This document shows, piece by piece, positions 45,728-55,134 of a DNA stretch of 64,000 bases. The number at the start of each line of letters is the position of its first letter. Positions within the stretch are counted from its first letter, which is position 1. This DNA is from an uncultured Pelagibacteraceae bacterium (lineage in GTDB: Bacteria > Pseudomonadota > Alphaproteobacteria > Pelagibacterales > Pelagibacteraceae), in contig CACPLR010000002.1 of assembly GCA_902634885.1 (NCBI GenBank), positions 95,543 to 159,542 of the forward strand, read 5' to 3'. The notes under the pieces are model-generated. The model did not search any database. It had not been told where the DNA came from and was given only the letters and a program-made list of their open reading frames with translations. Both the position numbers and the translations under genes were made by a program.

Positions 45728-47201
45728 GTTAAAAAAATATAAAATGTTTATAAATGGTGAGTGGGTTAATTCAGACACTGAAAAAACTTTTGAAACGCTT
45801 AATCCTGAAAATAATAAACCTTGGGCTGTAGTCCCAGAAGCAAGCGCAAGTGATGTTGATAGAGCAGTAAAAGCTGCACAAAAAGCATTTGAAGGCGAAT
45901 GGCCTAAATTGTTGCCAAAAGAAAGAGCAAGATATCTGAGGATGATAGGAGATAAACTTAGAGATAATGCTGAACATTTGGGGAAAATAGAAACAATTGA
46001 TACTGGAAAACTTTATAGAGAAACATACAAACAAGCCAACTACATAGCTGAATATTATGATTATTATGCAGGTCTTGCTGATAAGGTTGAAGGCACAGTT
46101 CTTCCAATAGACAAACCAAACATTCAAGCAATAACGACGAGAATACCAATCGGTGTAGTTGTTGCAATTGTTCCTTGGAACTCACAAATGTTTCTAACTG
46201 CAACGAAACTTGCACCAGCATTAGCAATGGGGAATACAGTTGTTATTAAATGCTCTGAGTTAGCACCTGCAACAATGTTTGAATTTGCAAAATTAATCGA
46301 GGAAACTGGTATTCCAAAAGGAGTTGTAAATGTTATTTCTGGTTTTGGAGAACCTTGTGGTAGAGCTCTTACATCGCATAATCTAGTTGAAAAAATTGCA
46401 TTTACTGGTGGACCAGATACTGCTCGTCATATCATTATAAATTCTGCGCAAAATTTATCTGAAGTAAGCTTAGAACTTGGAGGAAAAAGTCCTGTTGCAG
46501 TATTTAATGATGCAAATCAAGAAAATGCAATTAATGGTATTACCGCAGGAATTTTTGGTGCCAGTGGACAAAGTTGCATTGCTGGATCTAGGCTTTATTT
46601 GCAGGAAGAGATTTATGATGAATTTTTAGACAAACTATCAAAAAGAGCTGAGAAAATAAAAATTGGAGCTCCAATGGATCCTGAAACTGAGATGGGTCCA
46701 ATAAGTAACTATAAACAATTAGAGGTCATTGAAAAAAATATTAAACTAACGCTTGAACAAGGTGGAAGATTAAAATGTGGTGGACAAAGACATTCATTTT
46801 CTAATGAAGGTTATTATTTTCCAGCAACAATTATAGAATGTGATAACCATAATTTACCGGTTGCTGAGAATGAATTGTTTGGACCTGTTTTATCAGTAAT
46901 GAAATTTAAAACTGAAGAAGAAGTTGTTTCTAAGATGAATGATAACCAGTATGGATTATCGTCAGGCGTATACACTTCCGATCTTGCAAGAGGTATGAGG
47001 GTTTCAAAAGCAATTAGAGCTGGAATTACTTTTGTTAATACTTATCGATTGATTTCACCAACTGCTCCATTTGGCGGTATAAAGGATAGCGGATATGGAA
47101 AAGAGGCTGGACTAGAATCTATTAAAGATTACACTCGTGTGAAGACTACATGGTTTTATACTTCTGATGAGCCTACCTTGGATCCATTTTCAATTAGATA
47201 A
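45720..47201 (+). CDS. Aldehyde dehydrogenase family protein
   Basis: 493 aa; IVPWNSQMFLTATKLAPALAMGN, LELGGKSPVAVF, GASGQSCIAGSRL, FGPVLSVMKF. Confidence 0.92.
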   Translation: MPELKKYKMFINGEWVNSDTEKTFETLNPENNKPWAVVPEASASDVDRAVKAAQKAFEGEWPKLLPKERARYLRMIGDKLRDNAEHLGKIETIDTGKLYRETYKQANYIAEYYDYYAGLADKVEGTVLPIDKPNIQAITTRIPIGVVVAIVPWNSQMFLTATKLAPALAMGNTVVIKCSELAPATMFEFAKLIEETGIPKGVVNVISGFGEPCGRALTSHNLVEKIAFTGGPDTARHIIINSAQNLSEVSLELGGKSPVAVFNDANQENAINGITAGIFGASGQSCIAGSRLYLQEEIYDEFLDKLSKRAEKIKIGAPMDPETEMGPISNYKQLEVIEKNIKLTLEQGGRLKCGGQRHSFSNEGYYFPATIIECDNHNLPVAENELFGPVLSVMKFKTEEEVVSKMNDNQYGLSSGVYTSDLARGMRVSKAIRAGITFVNTYRLISPTAPFGGIKDSGYGKEAGLESIKDYTRVKTTWFYTSDEPTLDPFSIR

Positions 47202-47290
47202 TGTCAAATATAAGCCAAAATTACTTATTGAAATATTAATTGAATAATATTTTAATTAGTCTTTATAAATTGTTAACAATTAGAGGGAAA

Positions 47291-48472
47291 ATGAAAAAAT
47301 TAATTATGACTGCAACAATTCTTGTCATGACAATGACATCAAATGTTGTTGCAGATATAAAAATGGGGATAATATTAGGATTTACAGGTCCTATTGAGTC
47401 TCTTACTCCAGCAATGGCTGCTTCTGCTGAGCTTGCATTTAAAGAAGCTTCAGACTCAGGTTCATTATTAGGTGGAGAAAAAATTTCAATTGAGAGAGCA
47501 GATTCAACTTGTGTAGATTCAGCGGCAGCTACTACAGCAGCTGAAGGCTTAGTATCTGGCGGAGTTGTTGCTATTATGGGTGCTGACTGTTCAGGAGTAA
47601 CTGGTGCAATTGCAACTAATGTCGCTGTACCTAATGGTGTTGTTATGATTTCACCATCTGCAACTTCTCCAGGATTGACAGACCTAAATGATAATGGTTA
47701 TTTCTTCAGAACTGCACCATCTGATGCAAGAGGTGGTCAAGTTTTAGCTGATATTACTAAAGACAGAAAAGTAAAATCAATTGCTGTTACTCACACAAAC
47801 AATGACTATGGTAAAGGTTTAGCAGATGTGTACGTAGCAGCTGTGAAAGCACACGGTATAAGTGTTACAGCAGTCACTGCTCATGAAGAAGGTAAAGGAG
47901 ACTATGGTGCAGAAGTGGCTACTTTAGCTGCAGCTGGAGGTGATGCTTTGGCAGTACTTGGTTATCTTGATCAAGCTGGTGGTATGATAATTCAAGGGTC
48001 ATTGGACTCTGGTGCATTTGATGTATTTGTACTTTCAGACGGAATGATTGGCGACTCCCTTACAGACAGATTTGGAAAAGATTTGAACAAATCATTTGGT
48101 TCTTTGCCTGGATCAACAGGAAAAGGAGCTGGAAAATTTGCTGAAGTAGCTAAAGCTGGCGGAATTGACTCGTCAGGGCCATACACTGGAGAATCATATG
48201 ATGCAGCAGCATTAATAGCTCTTTCTATGCAAGCAGGTGGAAAAGCAGAAAAAGGAACAATTCAAGCAAATGTTATGAGTGTTGCAAATGCTCCTGGAAC
48301 AAAAATTTACCCAGGTGAACTAAAAAAAGCTCTTGATTTATTAGCTAAAGGAAAAAAGGTTAATTACGAGGGAGCAACTGGTGTTGAATTTACTGATGTT
48401 GGTGAAGCTTTTGGATCTTTCTTGGAAAAAGAAATCAAAGGCGGTAAGTTTAAAACAAAAAAACAAAGATAA
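47291..48472 (+). CDS. Branched-chain-amino-acid-type ABC transporter substrate-binding protein
   Basis: Start at ATG 47291 (signal peptide MKKLIMTATILVMTMTSNVVADIKMG) rather than TTG 47240; GAINMGADCSG-like periplasmic ligand-binding fold, MISPSATSPGLTDLNDNGYFFRTAPSD. Confidence 0.87.
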   Translation: MKKLIMTATILVMTMTSNVVADIKMGIILGFTGPIESLTPAMAASAELAFKEASDSGSLLGGEKISIERADSTCVDSAAATTAAEGLVSGGVVAIMGADCSGVTGAIATNVAVPNGVVMISPSATSPGLTDLNDNGYFFRTAPSDARGGQVLADITKDRKVKSIAVTHTNNDYGKGLADVYVAAVKAHGISVTAVTAHEEGKGDYGAEVATLAAAGGDALAVLGYLDQAGGMIIQGSLDSGAFDVFVLSDGMIGDSLTDRFGKDLNKSFGSLPGSTGKGAGKFAEVAKAGGIDSSGPYTGESYDAAALIALSMQAGGKAEKGTIQANVMSVANAPGTKIYPGELKKALDLLAKGKKVNYEGATGVEFTDVGEAFGSFLEKEIKGGKFKTKKQR

Positions 48473-48486
48473 TACTTAAAATTTTA

Positions 48487-48517
48487 TATACCCCAGTGAA
48501 GAATACGCTGGGGTATA
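48487..48517 (+). terminator. Hairpin downstream of the substrate-binding protein gene
   Basis: tataccccag-tgaagaatacg-ctggggtata, perfect 10-bp stem; T-rich but interrupted tail. Confidence 0.6.
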
Positions 48518-48662
48518 TTGTAAATTTGTTCTTTTTAATTTTTAATAAGTAAAAAATTGTATATCTCTAAATCTGTTGTTGTAAGGAAATTTTAAAAAAA
48601 TAAATACTTATCTGCCATGTACAAAGCCCAAGCTATTGCAGCACCTGTAATAATATATTTCA

Positions 48663-50033
48663 TTATTGTTTAATTATTTTTTCTGGTATTATACCTTTAG
48701 GTCTATATCTCATAATCATCAATAATCCAATTCCAATCACAAGAAACCTAAAGTATGAAGCGCTCTCAATTAAATGAACTCTTAAAGCATGAGTTTCAGG
48801 CATATGAGAAGTAAATAAATTGATCAAAAACAAGGCAATAGGAGCCGCCTCAACCCAAAGAAACCATACAACAAATCCACCAAGTATAGCCCCAAAGTTA
48901 TTTCCAGTTCCCCCTACAATAACCATAACCCATATAACAAAAGTATATCTCATTGGACGATAACTCCCAGGAGTAAACAAGCCGTCATTAGTAACCATCA
49001 TTGCCCCTGCAAGTCCAACTACAGCAGATCCTAAAACAAATATAAGTAAATGTTCTTTGACAATATTTTTACCCATTGCACTGGCAGCTTCCTCATTGTC
49101 TCTAATTGCCCTCATCTTACGACCCCATGGAGAATATAAAGCCTTTTGAGTAACAATTAATAAAATAACCACAACTGTTAAAAATAAACCTGTAAAACAA
49201 AGTTTCACATAAACAGAGGAAGCTTCTATAACCATTTGATTAAGAGCTTCCTGTTTTTCTGTTGCTGAGCTAATTAAGCTTAATTTTTTTGAATGAAATT
49301 TTTCAACTAAATTAATAAACCAATCAGATGTTTGTAAATCAATTTCGTATGGCGCAGGTCTTTTTAGTCCAATTACATTTTTGACACCTCTTGCTAACCA
49401 TTCCTCATGTTTAATTATTGAGACTACGATTTCAGCAATTAGAAGTGTAGCAATTGCAAGATAATCTGCTCTCAAACCTAATGCAATTTTCCCAATCACA
49501 AACGCTAACCCCGCTGCAAATAAACCACCCACAATCCATGAAAATAAAACTGGCATGCCAAGTCCACCAAGAAAACCTGTTTTAGCAGGATCAATCGCCT
49601 CAATAGCTTCTATACCAGGAGTAGCAGTAACATTTAATACAAGTATCCCTCCAATAACAATTAAAGCAATACTATAATTTCTTATTTTTGATTTTTTAAA
49701 ATGATTTAAAAGGTATCTTACAGTTATCACCATAGCCACTATTATCAGTATACAGGCAAGAATATTCAATCCACCCACTTGCCATGCTTTCTTAACTGGA
49801 TCTACTGAGACTAAAACTACAGCTAACCCACCAAGTGCGGTATACCCCATAATACCAAAGTTTATTAAACCCGCATAACCCCATTGTATATTTGCACCAA
49901 TAGTCATAACAGCTGAAATTAAACAATAATTCATTATAGTAAGAGCAATCGACCAAGATTGAAATATTCCCACCAATATTATTAAAATTAACATTATTGA
50001 ATATGCTGCAATTACATTTGAATAGTTTCTCAT
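48663..50033 (-). CDS. LivM-like ABC transporter permease
   Basis: 456 aa; WGYAGLINFGIMGYTALGG, RAIRDNEEAASAMGKN, GGTGNNFGAILGGFVVW. Confidence 0.88.
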   Translation of the reverse strand: MRNYSNVIAAYSIMLILIILVGIFQSWSIALTIMNYCLISAVMTIGANIQWGYAGLINFGIMGYTALGGLAVVLVSVDPVKKAWQVGGLNILACILIIVAMVITVRYLLNHFKKSKIRNYSIALIVIGGILVLNVTATPGIEAIEAIDPAKTGFLGGLGMPVLFSWIVGGLFAAGLAFVIGKIALGLRADYLAIATLLIAEIVVSIIKHEEWLARGVKNVIGLKRPAPYEIDLQTSDWFINLVEKFHSKKLSLISSATEKQEALNQMVIEASSVYVKLCFTGLFLTVVVILLIVTQKALYSPWGRKMRAIRDNEEAASAMGKNIVKEHLLIFVLGSAVVGLAGAMMVTNDGLFTPGSYRPMRYTFVIWVMVIVGGTGNNFGAILGGFVVWFLWVEAAPIALFLINLFTSHMPETHALRVHLIESASYFRFLVIGIGLLMIMRYRPKGIIPEKIIKQ

Positions 50034-51043
50034 AGGGTTTTGCCTTTAAATATTCCTGATGGTCTTACTAATAAAACAATTACTAAAATTGAGAATGAAA
50101 TTGCAAATTTATAATCTGTAGAAAGTAGCTGTAATAAAGAGTCGGGCTCTAGAGACTCTGGTAAAAGATATGACATAAATCTTTTGTAAGCATAAGTTAA
50201 AAATATTTCTGCAAATGCAATTACATATCCTCCAAGGAATGCACCAAAAGGATTACCAATACCTCCAACTATTGCAGCGGCAAAAATTGGAAGCATATTG
50301 TTAAAATAAACAAATGGCCTATAGCTTTTATCCAAACCATACAAAACTCCACCGATTGTTGCTAAAATTCCAGCTATAATCCAGGTAATCATTACAACCT
50401 TCTTAGGATCTATTCCTGATAATAAAGCTAAATCCTCATTATCAGAATAAGCTCTCATACTTTTTCCTGTTTTAGTCTTATTTAAAAACCAAAACATAAT
50501 TGAAACTATAATTAGAGTTAAAATAACAGTAATTGCTTGCGAGGATTTTAAAGTTATACCTTCATTTAATCCTGTAATTTCTTTAAATTCATTTGCTTTT
50601 AAAATAAATTTTTCTCCATCAATAAATCTTCTATCAGAAGGTCCTATAATAATTCTTATTATTGCTTGAGTTACAAACATAACACCAACACTAACCATAG
50701 CAAACTGGACAGGAGGACTTTTTTTTATTCGATAATAACTAAAAACAAATTTATCAATCAAAAGCATATAAATAATCATTGCAATTATTGCAAAAGGAAT
50801 TGTCAGCAATGCTGTTGGTAAAAAACCAAAATTAATTCCTATAGTTTGAAAATAATAAGTCAGCAAAACAGCAAACATGGTTCCAAAGGACATCATGTCT
50901 CCAGTTGCAAAATTAGCAAACCTTAAAACCGCGTAAATTAATGTTACAAATATTGCACCTAACGCAAGTTGAGATCCATAAGTTAAGGCAGGTATAACTG
51001 TGAAATTTATTAAAACTGTTAAAGCGTTTAATATATCCATCAT
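50030..51043 (-). CDS. LivH-like ABC transporter permease
   Basis: 337 aa; LRFANFATGDMMSFGTMFA, RAYSDNEDLALLSGID, AAIVGGIGNPFGAFLGGYVI. Confidence 0.88.
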   Translation of the reverse strand: MMDILNALTVLINFTVIPALTYGSQLALGAIFVTLIYAVLRFANFATGDMMSFGTMFAVLLTYYFQTIGINFGFLPTALLTIPFAIIAMIIYMLLIDKFVFSYYRIKKSPPVQFAMVSVGVMFVTQAIIRIIIGPSDRRFIDGEKFILKANEFKEITGLNEGITLKSSQAITVILTLIIVSIMFWFLNKTKTGKSMRAYSDNEDLALLSGIDPKKVVMITWIIAGILATIGGVLYGLDKSYRPFVYFNNMLPIFAAAIVGGIGNPFGAFLGGYVIAFAEIFLTYAYKRFMSYLLPESLEPDSLLQLLSTDYKFAISFSILVIVLLVRPSGIFKGKTL

Positions 51044-51747
51044 CCACCTAAGAAAGACCTTCTCACCTCAGGGTCTGTAAGAAGTTGGTTGCCTGACCCC
51101 TCAAATTTATTTTTTCCAGTAACAAGTACATATCCCCTATCCGAGATATTAAGTGCTTGTTTTGCATTCTGTTCAACCATAATTATGGCAACATTAGTTT
51201 TTTTTACTTTAATAATATGCTCAAATAATTCATCCATTACTATTGGCGAAACTCCAGCTGTTGGTTCATCTAACATCAACACAGATGGCTCACTCATCAA
51301 AGCTCTTCCAAGTGCCACTTGTTGTCTTTGACCACCTGATAATTGACCAACAATTTGTGATTGTTTTTCATTTAATAATGGAAACAGCTCATAGATATTT
51401 TTAATCATTTCTTCTAACCCATCTTCTCTAAGAAAACCTCCGATTTCTAAATTTTCTCTTACTGTTAGCTCTGCAAAAACATTTCTTGTTTGAGGTACAA
51501 AAGAAATTCCTTTCTTTACTCTATCTTGTGGAGATGTTTTTGAAATATCCTCACCATCCAAACAAACACTTCCTGATTTCAAAGTAATAAGACCTAACAT
51601 AGCCTTCATTGCTGTAGATTTTCCTGCTCCGTTTGGGCCAAGTATGGCTACTATCTCTCCTCTATTAACATTTATATTGCAAGAGCTAATAATATCTGGT
51701 CCATCTCCATAACCAGCAGTCATTTTTATTCCCTCAAAAAAAGCCAT
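51040..51747 (-). CDS. LivF-like ABC transporter ATP-binding protein
   Basis: 235 aa; GPNGAGKSTAMKAMLG, LSGGQRQQVALGRALM, MLDEPTAGVSPIV. Confidence 0.93.
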   Translation of the reverse strand: MAFFEGIKMTAGYGDGPDIISSCNINVNRGEIVAILGPNGAGKSTAMKAMLGLITLKSGSVCLDGEDISKTSPQDRVKKGISFVPQTRNVFAELTVRENLEIGGFLREDGLEEMIKNIYELFPLLNEKQSQIVGQLSGGQRQQVALGRALMSEPSVLMLDEPTAGVSPIVMDELFEHIIKVKKTNVAIIMVEQNAKQALNISDRGYVLVTGKNKFEGSGNQLLTDPEVRRSFLGG

Positions 51748-52532
51748 TAATTCCCATTTGAAATTTTAGAATTTCCAAGATAACTCTCTATTACCTTATC
51801 ATTTTTTTTTACTTCTTCTGATTTACCTTCAAATAGCACTGAGCCTTCTGCCATCACAATAACTGGATCGCACATTCTGCTTATAAAATCCATATCATGT
51901 TCAATCATACAAAAAGTATAATTTTTTTCTTTATTCAGTTTTATAATTGCAGCTCCTAAATCTTTGAGTAGTGACCTGTTTACTCCAGCTCCGACTTCAT
52001 CTAATAAAACCAGCTTTGCGTCTACCATCATTGTTCTGCCTAATTCGAGAAGTTTTTTTTGACCTCCAGAAAGATTTCCTGCTCTCTCGTTTGATAAATG
52101 ATTTAAATTTAAAAATTCAATAACTTCATATGCTTTTGATCTATTAACTTCCTCTTCTTGTTTTACTCGACCAGGTTTTAAAAGTGCATTCAATAGATTT
52201 TCACCAGATTGATCAGGGGGAACCATCATCAAATTTTCAAGAACACTTAAATTCGAAAATTCATGTGCAATTTGAAAAGTTCTTAAAAGTCCTTTTGAAA
52301 ATAATTCATACGAGGGCATGTCAGTAATATTTTCGTTATCAAAAATAACACTACCCTGAGAAGATTTTAAATTTCCTGCGATTAAATTAAAAAGAGTGGT
52401 TTTTCCTGAGCCATTTGGACCAATTATTCCAGTTATAGAACCTTTTTTAATTTTAAGAGAACAATTAGATACGGCCGCCAATCCGCCAAAATATTTCGAT
52501 AGATTTTCTACCTTTAAAATACTTTCAGACAT
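51747..52532 (-). CDS. LivG-like ABC transporter ATP-binding protein
   Basis: 261 aa; GPNGSGKTTLFNLIAGN, LSGGQKKLLELGRTMM, VLLDEVGAGVN. Confidence 0.92.
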   Translation of the reverse strand: MSESILKVENLSKYFGGLAAVSNCSLKIKKGSITGIIGPNGSGKTTLFNLIAGNLKSSQGSVIFDNENITDMPSYELFSKGLLRTFQIAHEFSNLSVLENLMMVPPDQSGENLLNALLKPGRVKQEEEVNRSKAYEVIEFLNLNHLSNERAGNLSGGQKKLLELGRTMMVDAKLVLLDEVGAGVNRSLLKDLGAAIIKLNKEKNYTFCMIEHDMDFISRMCDPVIVMAEGSVLFEGKSEEVKKNDKVIESYLGNSKISNGN

Positions 52533-52537
52533 TAAAT

Positions 52538-53305
52538 TTATTTCTTAAGACGCTTAAGAATACTATTTGTAGTTCTGTTTAAAGATTTATAAAAACCAGA
52601 TTTTCTTAGCTCATTAACAGCTTGCTCATTTAAACCTTTTGGGGTTTGTGAGTTTTGGACCAACAATTTTAAATCATTTTTTGAATTAATTTTTGCATCC
52701 TCAGAAAGGGCTATAAAAAGTGAAGTAATATATTTTTGAGAATCTGATTTATTAATTCCTTTTTGATTAAGCCATATCGACAATGTATTTAATAACTCAT
52801 AAAAAGGTGCCATCATTGACGAAGTAGACCAAAAATTTAAAGATAAATTCTCATTTTCTATCTCTACAGTTGTTCCCAAATGATCAAAGAAATTTTTAAC
52901 ACTTTTATTGGGTGGATATAAAGGTATGGGTCCTTTTCTTATTGAAATAGGAGGCAATGGTATAGCCCTGAAAATTTTAGATTTAATATTTATATATTTT
53001 TTTAGCTCTTTCATTTTTATTGTTGAGATAAAACTAATTATAGTTTGATTTTTTTTAAATTTGAGTTGGGGTAAAATTTTGTAACCTACTTCTGGTGTGA
53101 CTGATAAAAAAACCCAATCACTCATATTTATTATATCTTGATTATTATTTAAAATTAGAATTTTTTTACTTTTTCTTTTTAAATTCGATGAAATTTTATT
53201 ATTTCTTCTTGAAACTATAATTTTTCTTATTTTGAGTTTTGATCCTAAAATACCATGAATTACTGATTTTGTAATATGACCAGTCCCAATAAATCCAATT
53301 TTCAT
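52538..53305 (-). CDS. Pyrroline-5-carboxylate reductase-like NAD(P)-binding protein
   Basis: 255 aa; KIGFIGTGHITKSVIHGIL, FRAIPLPPISIRKGPIPLYPP, QTPKGLNEQAVNELRKSGFY. Confidence 0.75.
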   Translation of the reverse strand: MKIGFIGTGHITKSVIHGILGSKLKIRKIIVSRRNNKISSNLKRKSKKILILNNNQDIINMSDWVFLSVTPEVGYKILPQLKFKKNQTIISFISTIKMKELKKYINIKSKIFRAIPLPPISIRKGPIPLYPPNKSVKNFFDHLGTTVEIENENLSLNFWSTSSMMAPFYELLNTLSIWLNQKGINKSDSQKYITSLFIALSEDAKINSKNDLKLLVQNSQTPKGLNEQAVNELRKSGFYKSLNRTTNSILKRLKK

Positions 53306-53339
53306 GACAATTTATGGTAATTATTATCACTAATTTAAA

Positions 53340-54263
53340 TTAATTAGTAAAAAAAGAACCTCTTATTCTAAGTAATTCTCTACTTAAATTTTTGTTTTCA
53401 ACAAACGGTTTTCTTCCATGCAGCCAAAAATAATTATTTGCTACTACTGAGCAACCAACCTGTAAAGGGGTAACTATTATTTTTTTACTTCCCTCAAGTG
53501 CATCCGATAATTTTTGCAAAAATAGTCCTTGTTTCATATTTTTTGGCTCTGGAAATTGGTCAATATACGATATTTCAGGTTTTCCGTTTTTATCTTGTGA
53601 GAATACAGGATGTTCAACTTTGTAATTAATATTTTTACTTTTTGGAGAACCCCAAATAAAACTTTCTTTTCCAACTGGATCGTTAGATAATTCCTCAAGA
53701 TGTTCCCAATCGTCTAGATGTAACAAGGCTGTTTCTCCTCCATCGACATTTTTTTCCTCCATTTTTTGCATAAGCAACCAATCGGTTTTTTCTCTTACAT
53801 ATGTACCATCAGTGTGAAGATCCATATTTACGTAAGCTTTCCTTAAATAAGAGTCACTATTATCTTCGTGTTTTACATGAAATCTTGCATAATATTTTCC
53901 AGCCATTGCGTCATGATTTGGATTGCCAATTAAGTGTGTCACTGCAGTTGCTAACTTAATTAAAAAATTATTATCAGTTTTAGATGAGTAATTTTTTGGA
54001 CCAATTATAAAACAACCAGTGTCCCTATCCCTCAAAATTAAATTTAGAAAACTACTTAATTTCCCTGATGTAGTATCATCTAAGCTTTGAGCTATTGTAA
54101 ATCTTGTAAATGGTTTATACTCAAGTGTTGTGATATCAAATTTTTTAAATGGAAATATTAAACGGTCAATAATTTCATCTAAAATCTGGATATTTATTAT
54201 TCTTTCGGATTTTTCGTGAAAGTTTATTGCAAAACCATCAAAATTTTCAAAATTTTTAATCAT
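53340..54263 (-). CDS. glaH: CsiD/GlaH-like glutarate 2-hydroxylase (Fe(II)/2OG)
   Basis: 307 aa; LATAVTHLIGNPNHDAMAGKYYARFHVKHEDNSDSYLRKAYVNMDLHTDGTYV, LLHLDDWEHLEE, YIDQFPEPKN, FWLHGRKPF - close to E. coli GlaH as I recall it. Confidence 0.88.
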   Translation of the reverse strand: MIKNFENFDGFAINFHEKSERIINIQILDEIIDRLIFPFKKFDITTLEYKPFTRFTIAQSLDDTTSGKLSSFLNLILRDRDTGCFIIGPKNYSSKTDNNFLIKLATAVTHLIGNPNHDAMAGKYYARFHVKHEDNSDSYLRKAYVNMDLHTDGTYVREKTDWLLMQKMEEKNVDGGETALLHLDDWEHLEELSNDPVGKESFIWGSPKSKNINYKVEHPVFSQDKNGKPEISYIDQFPEPKNMKQGLFLQKLSDALEGSKKIIVTPLQVGCSVVANNYFWLHGRKPFVENKNLSRELLRIRGSFFTN

Positions 54264-54304
54264 TAAATTTTGGGTATTATATAAAGATTTTTAATATTTT
54301 AAAA

Positions 54305-54811
54305 TTATTTATTACAAACTCCTATGGAATTTGGTCCACAAGTTTCACCGTTGGTCCATGTAGCGCCAATTAGATTTGCTCCATCAAAATTTGCATTTTT
54401 AATATTTGATGATGTTAAATTAGCTTCCATTAAATTTGAGTTTTGAAAATTTGCCTCTATAAGTGTTGAGCCCATAAAATCAGCTCTAGTTAAATTAGCA
54501 CCTGTAAAATTAGCCTTTTCAAAGTTAGCACCTACTAAAATTGACTCATATAAATTAGCTCTAACAAAACTGGACTCTGGGAAAGTGCCAAAAGACAAAT
54601 TTGAATTCATCATAATACTTTTGTCGAAAATTACCTGAATAAAACTTGCAAACGACAATTTTGAATTTGGAAGGTAACTACCTTGTAAATCTTGCCCATC
54701 AGAAAACCTACAATTTGTATAATCAACGCTATCTGTTAATGGATCATCACAACCGGCATTCGCATATGATGAAAATAAACAAATTAATATTAGAAAAAAA
54801 AACTTTTTCAT
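54305..54811 (-). CDS. Secreted pentapeptide-repeat protein
   Basis: 168 aa; signal peptide; A(N/D)L/F-xx repeats: ANLYESILVGANFEKANFTGANLTRADFMGSTLIEANFQNSNLMEANLTSSNIKNANFDGANLIGA. Confidence 0.88.
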   Translation of the reverse strand: MKKFFFLILICLFSSYANAGCDDPLTDSVDYTNCRFSDGQDLQGSYLPNSKLSFASFIQVIFDKSIMMNSNLSFGTFPESSFVRANLYESILVGANFEKANFTGANLTRADFMGSTLIEANFQNSNLMEANLTSSNIKNANFDGANLIGATWTNGETCGPNSIGVCNK

Positions 54812-54816
54812 ACAAA

Positions 54817-55134
54817 CTAGTTAATTAATGCAGCCATAATGATAGCAGAAAAAATCGTTGGATAAACTAAATTTCTTTTTGTTAAATAAAAAATTGATAT
54901 AGATATGAGGATTATAATTACTCTCAATAATAAGGTCGTTTCACTCAGATCTCCTGAGGGAAATAATAACATTCTTGATATCAATGCTGCTAAAGTTGAG
55001 TATGCTAAACAATTAAACCATCTGTATATCCTTGATTTTTCGTTTATTTTCTCTGATGTAAATACCCCAAAGAATCTTGATATATATGTTGCTAGTGATG
55101 TTATTAATATTACTAAAATAATTTTAGTTGTCAT
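54817..55134 (-). CDS. azlD: AzlD family transporter subunit
   Basis: 105 aa hydrophobic; RWFNCLAYSTLAALISRMLLFPSGDL; follows azlC. Confidence 0.8.
   Translation of the reverse strand: MTTKIILVILITSLATYISRFFGVFTSEKINEKSRIYRWFNCLAYSTLAALISRMLLFPSGDLSETTLLLRVIIILISISIFYLTKRNLVYPTIFSAIIMAALIN

Noticed and set aside
45771-46227. Antisense ORFs in the aldehyde dehydrogenase gene
   Set aside because: No recognisable domain and complete overlap with a confident CDS.
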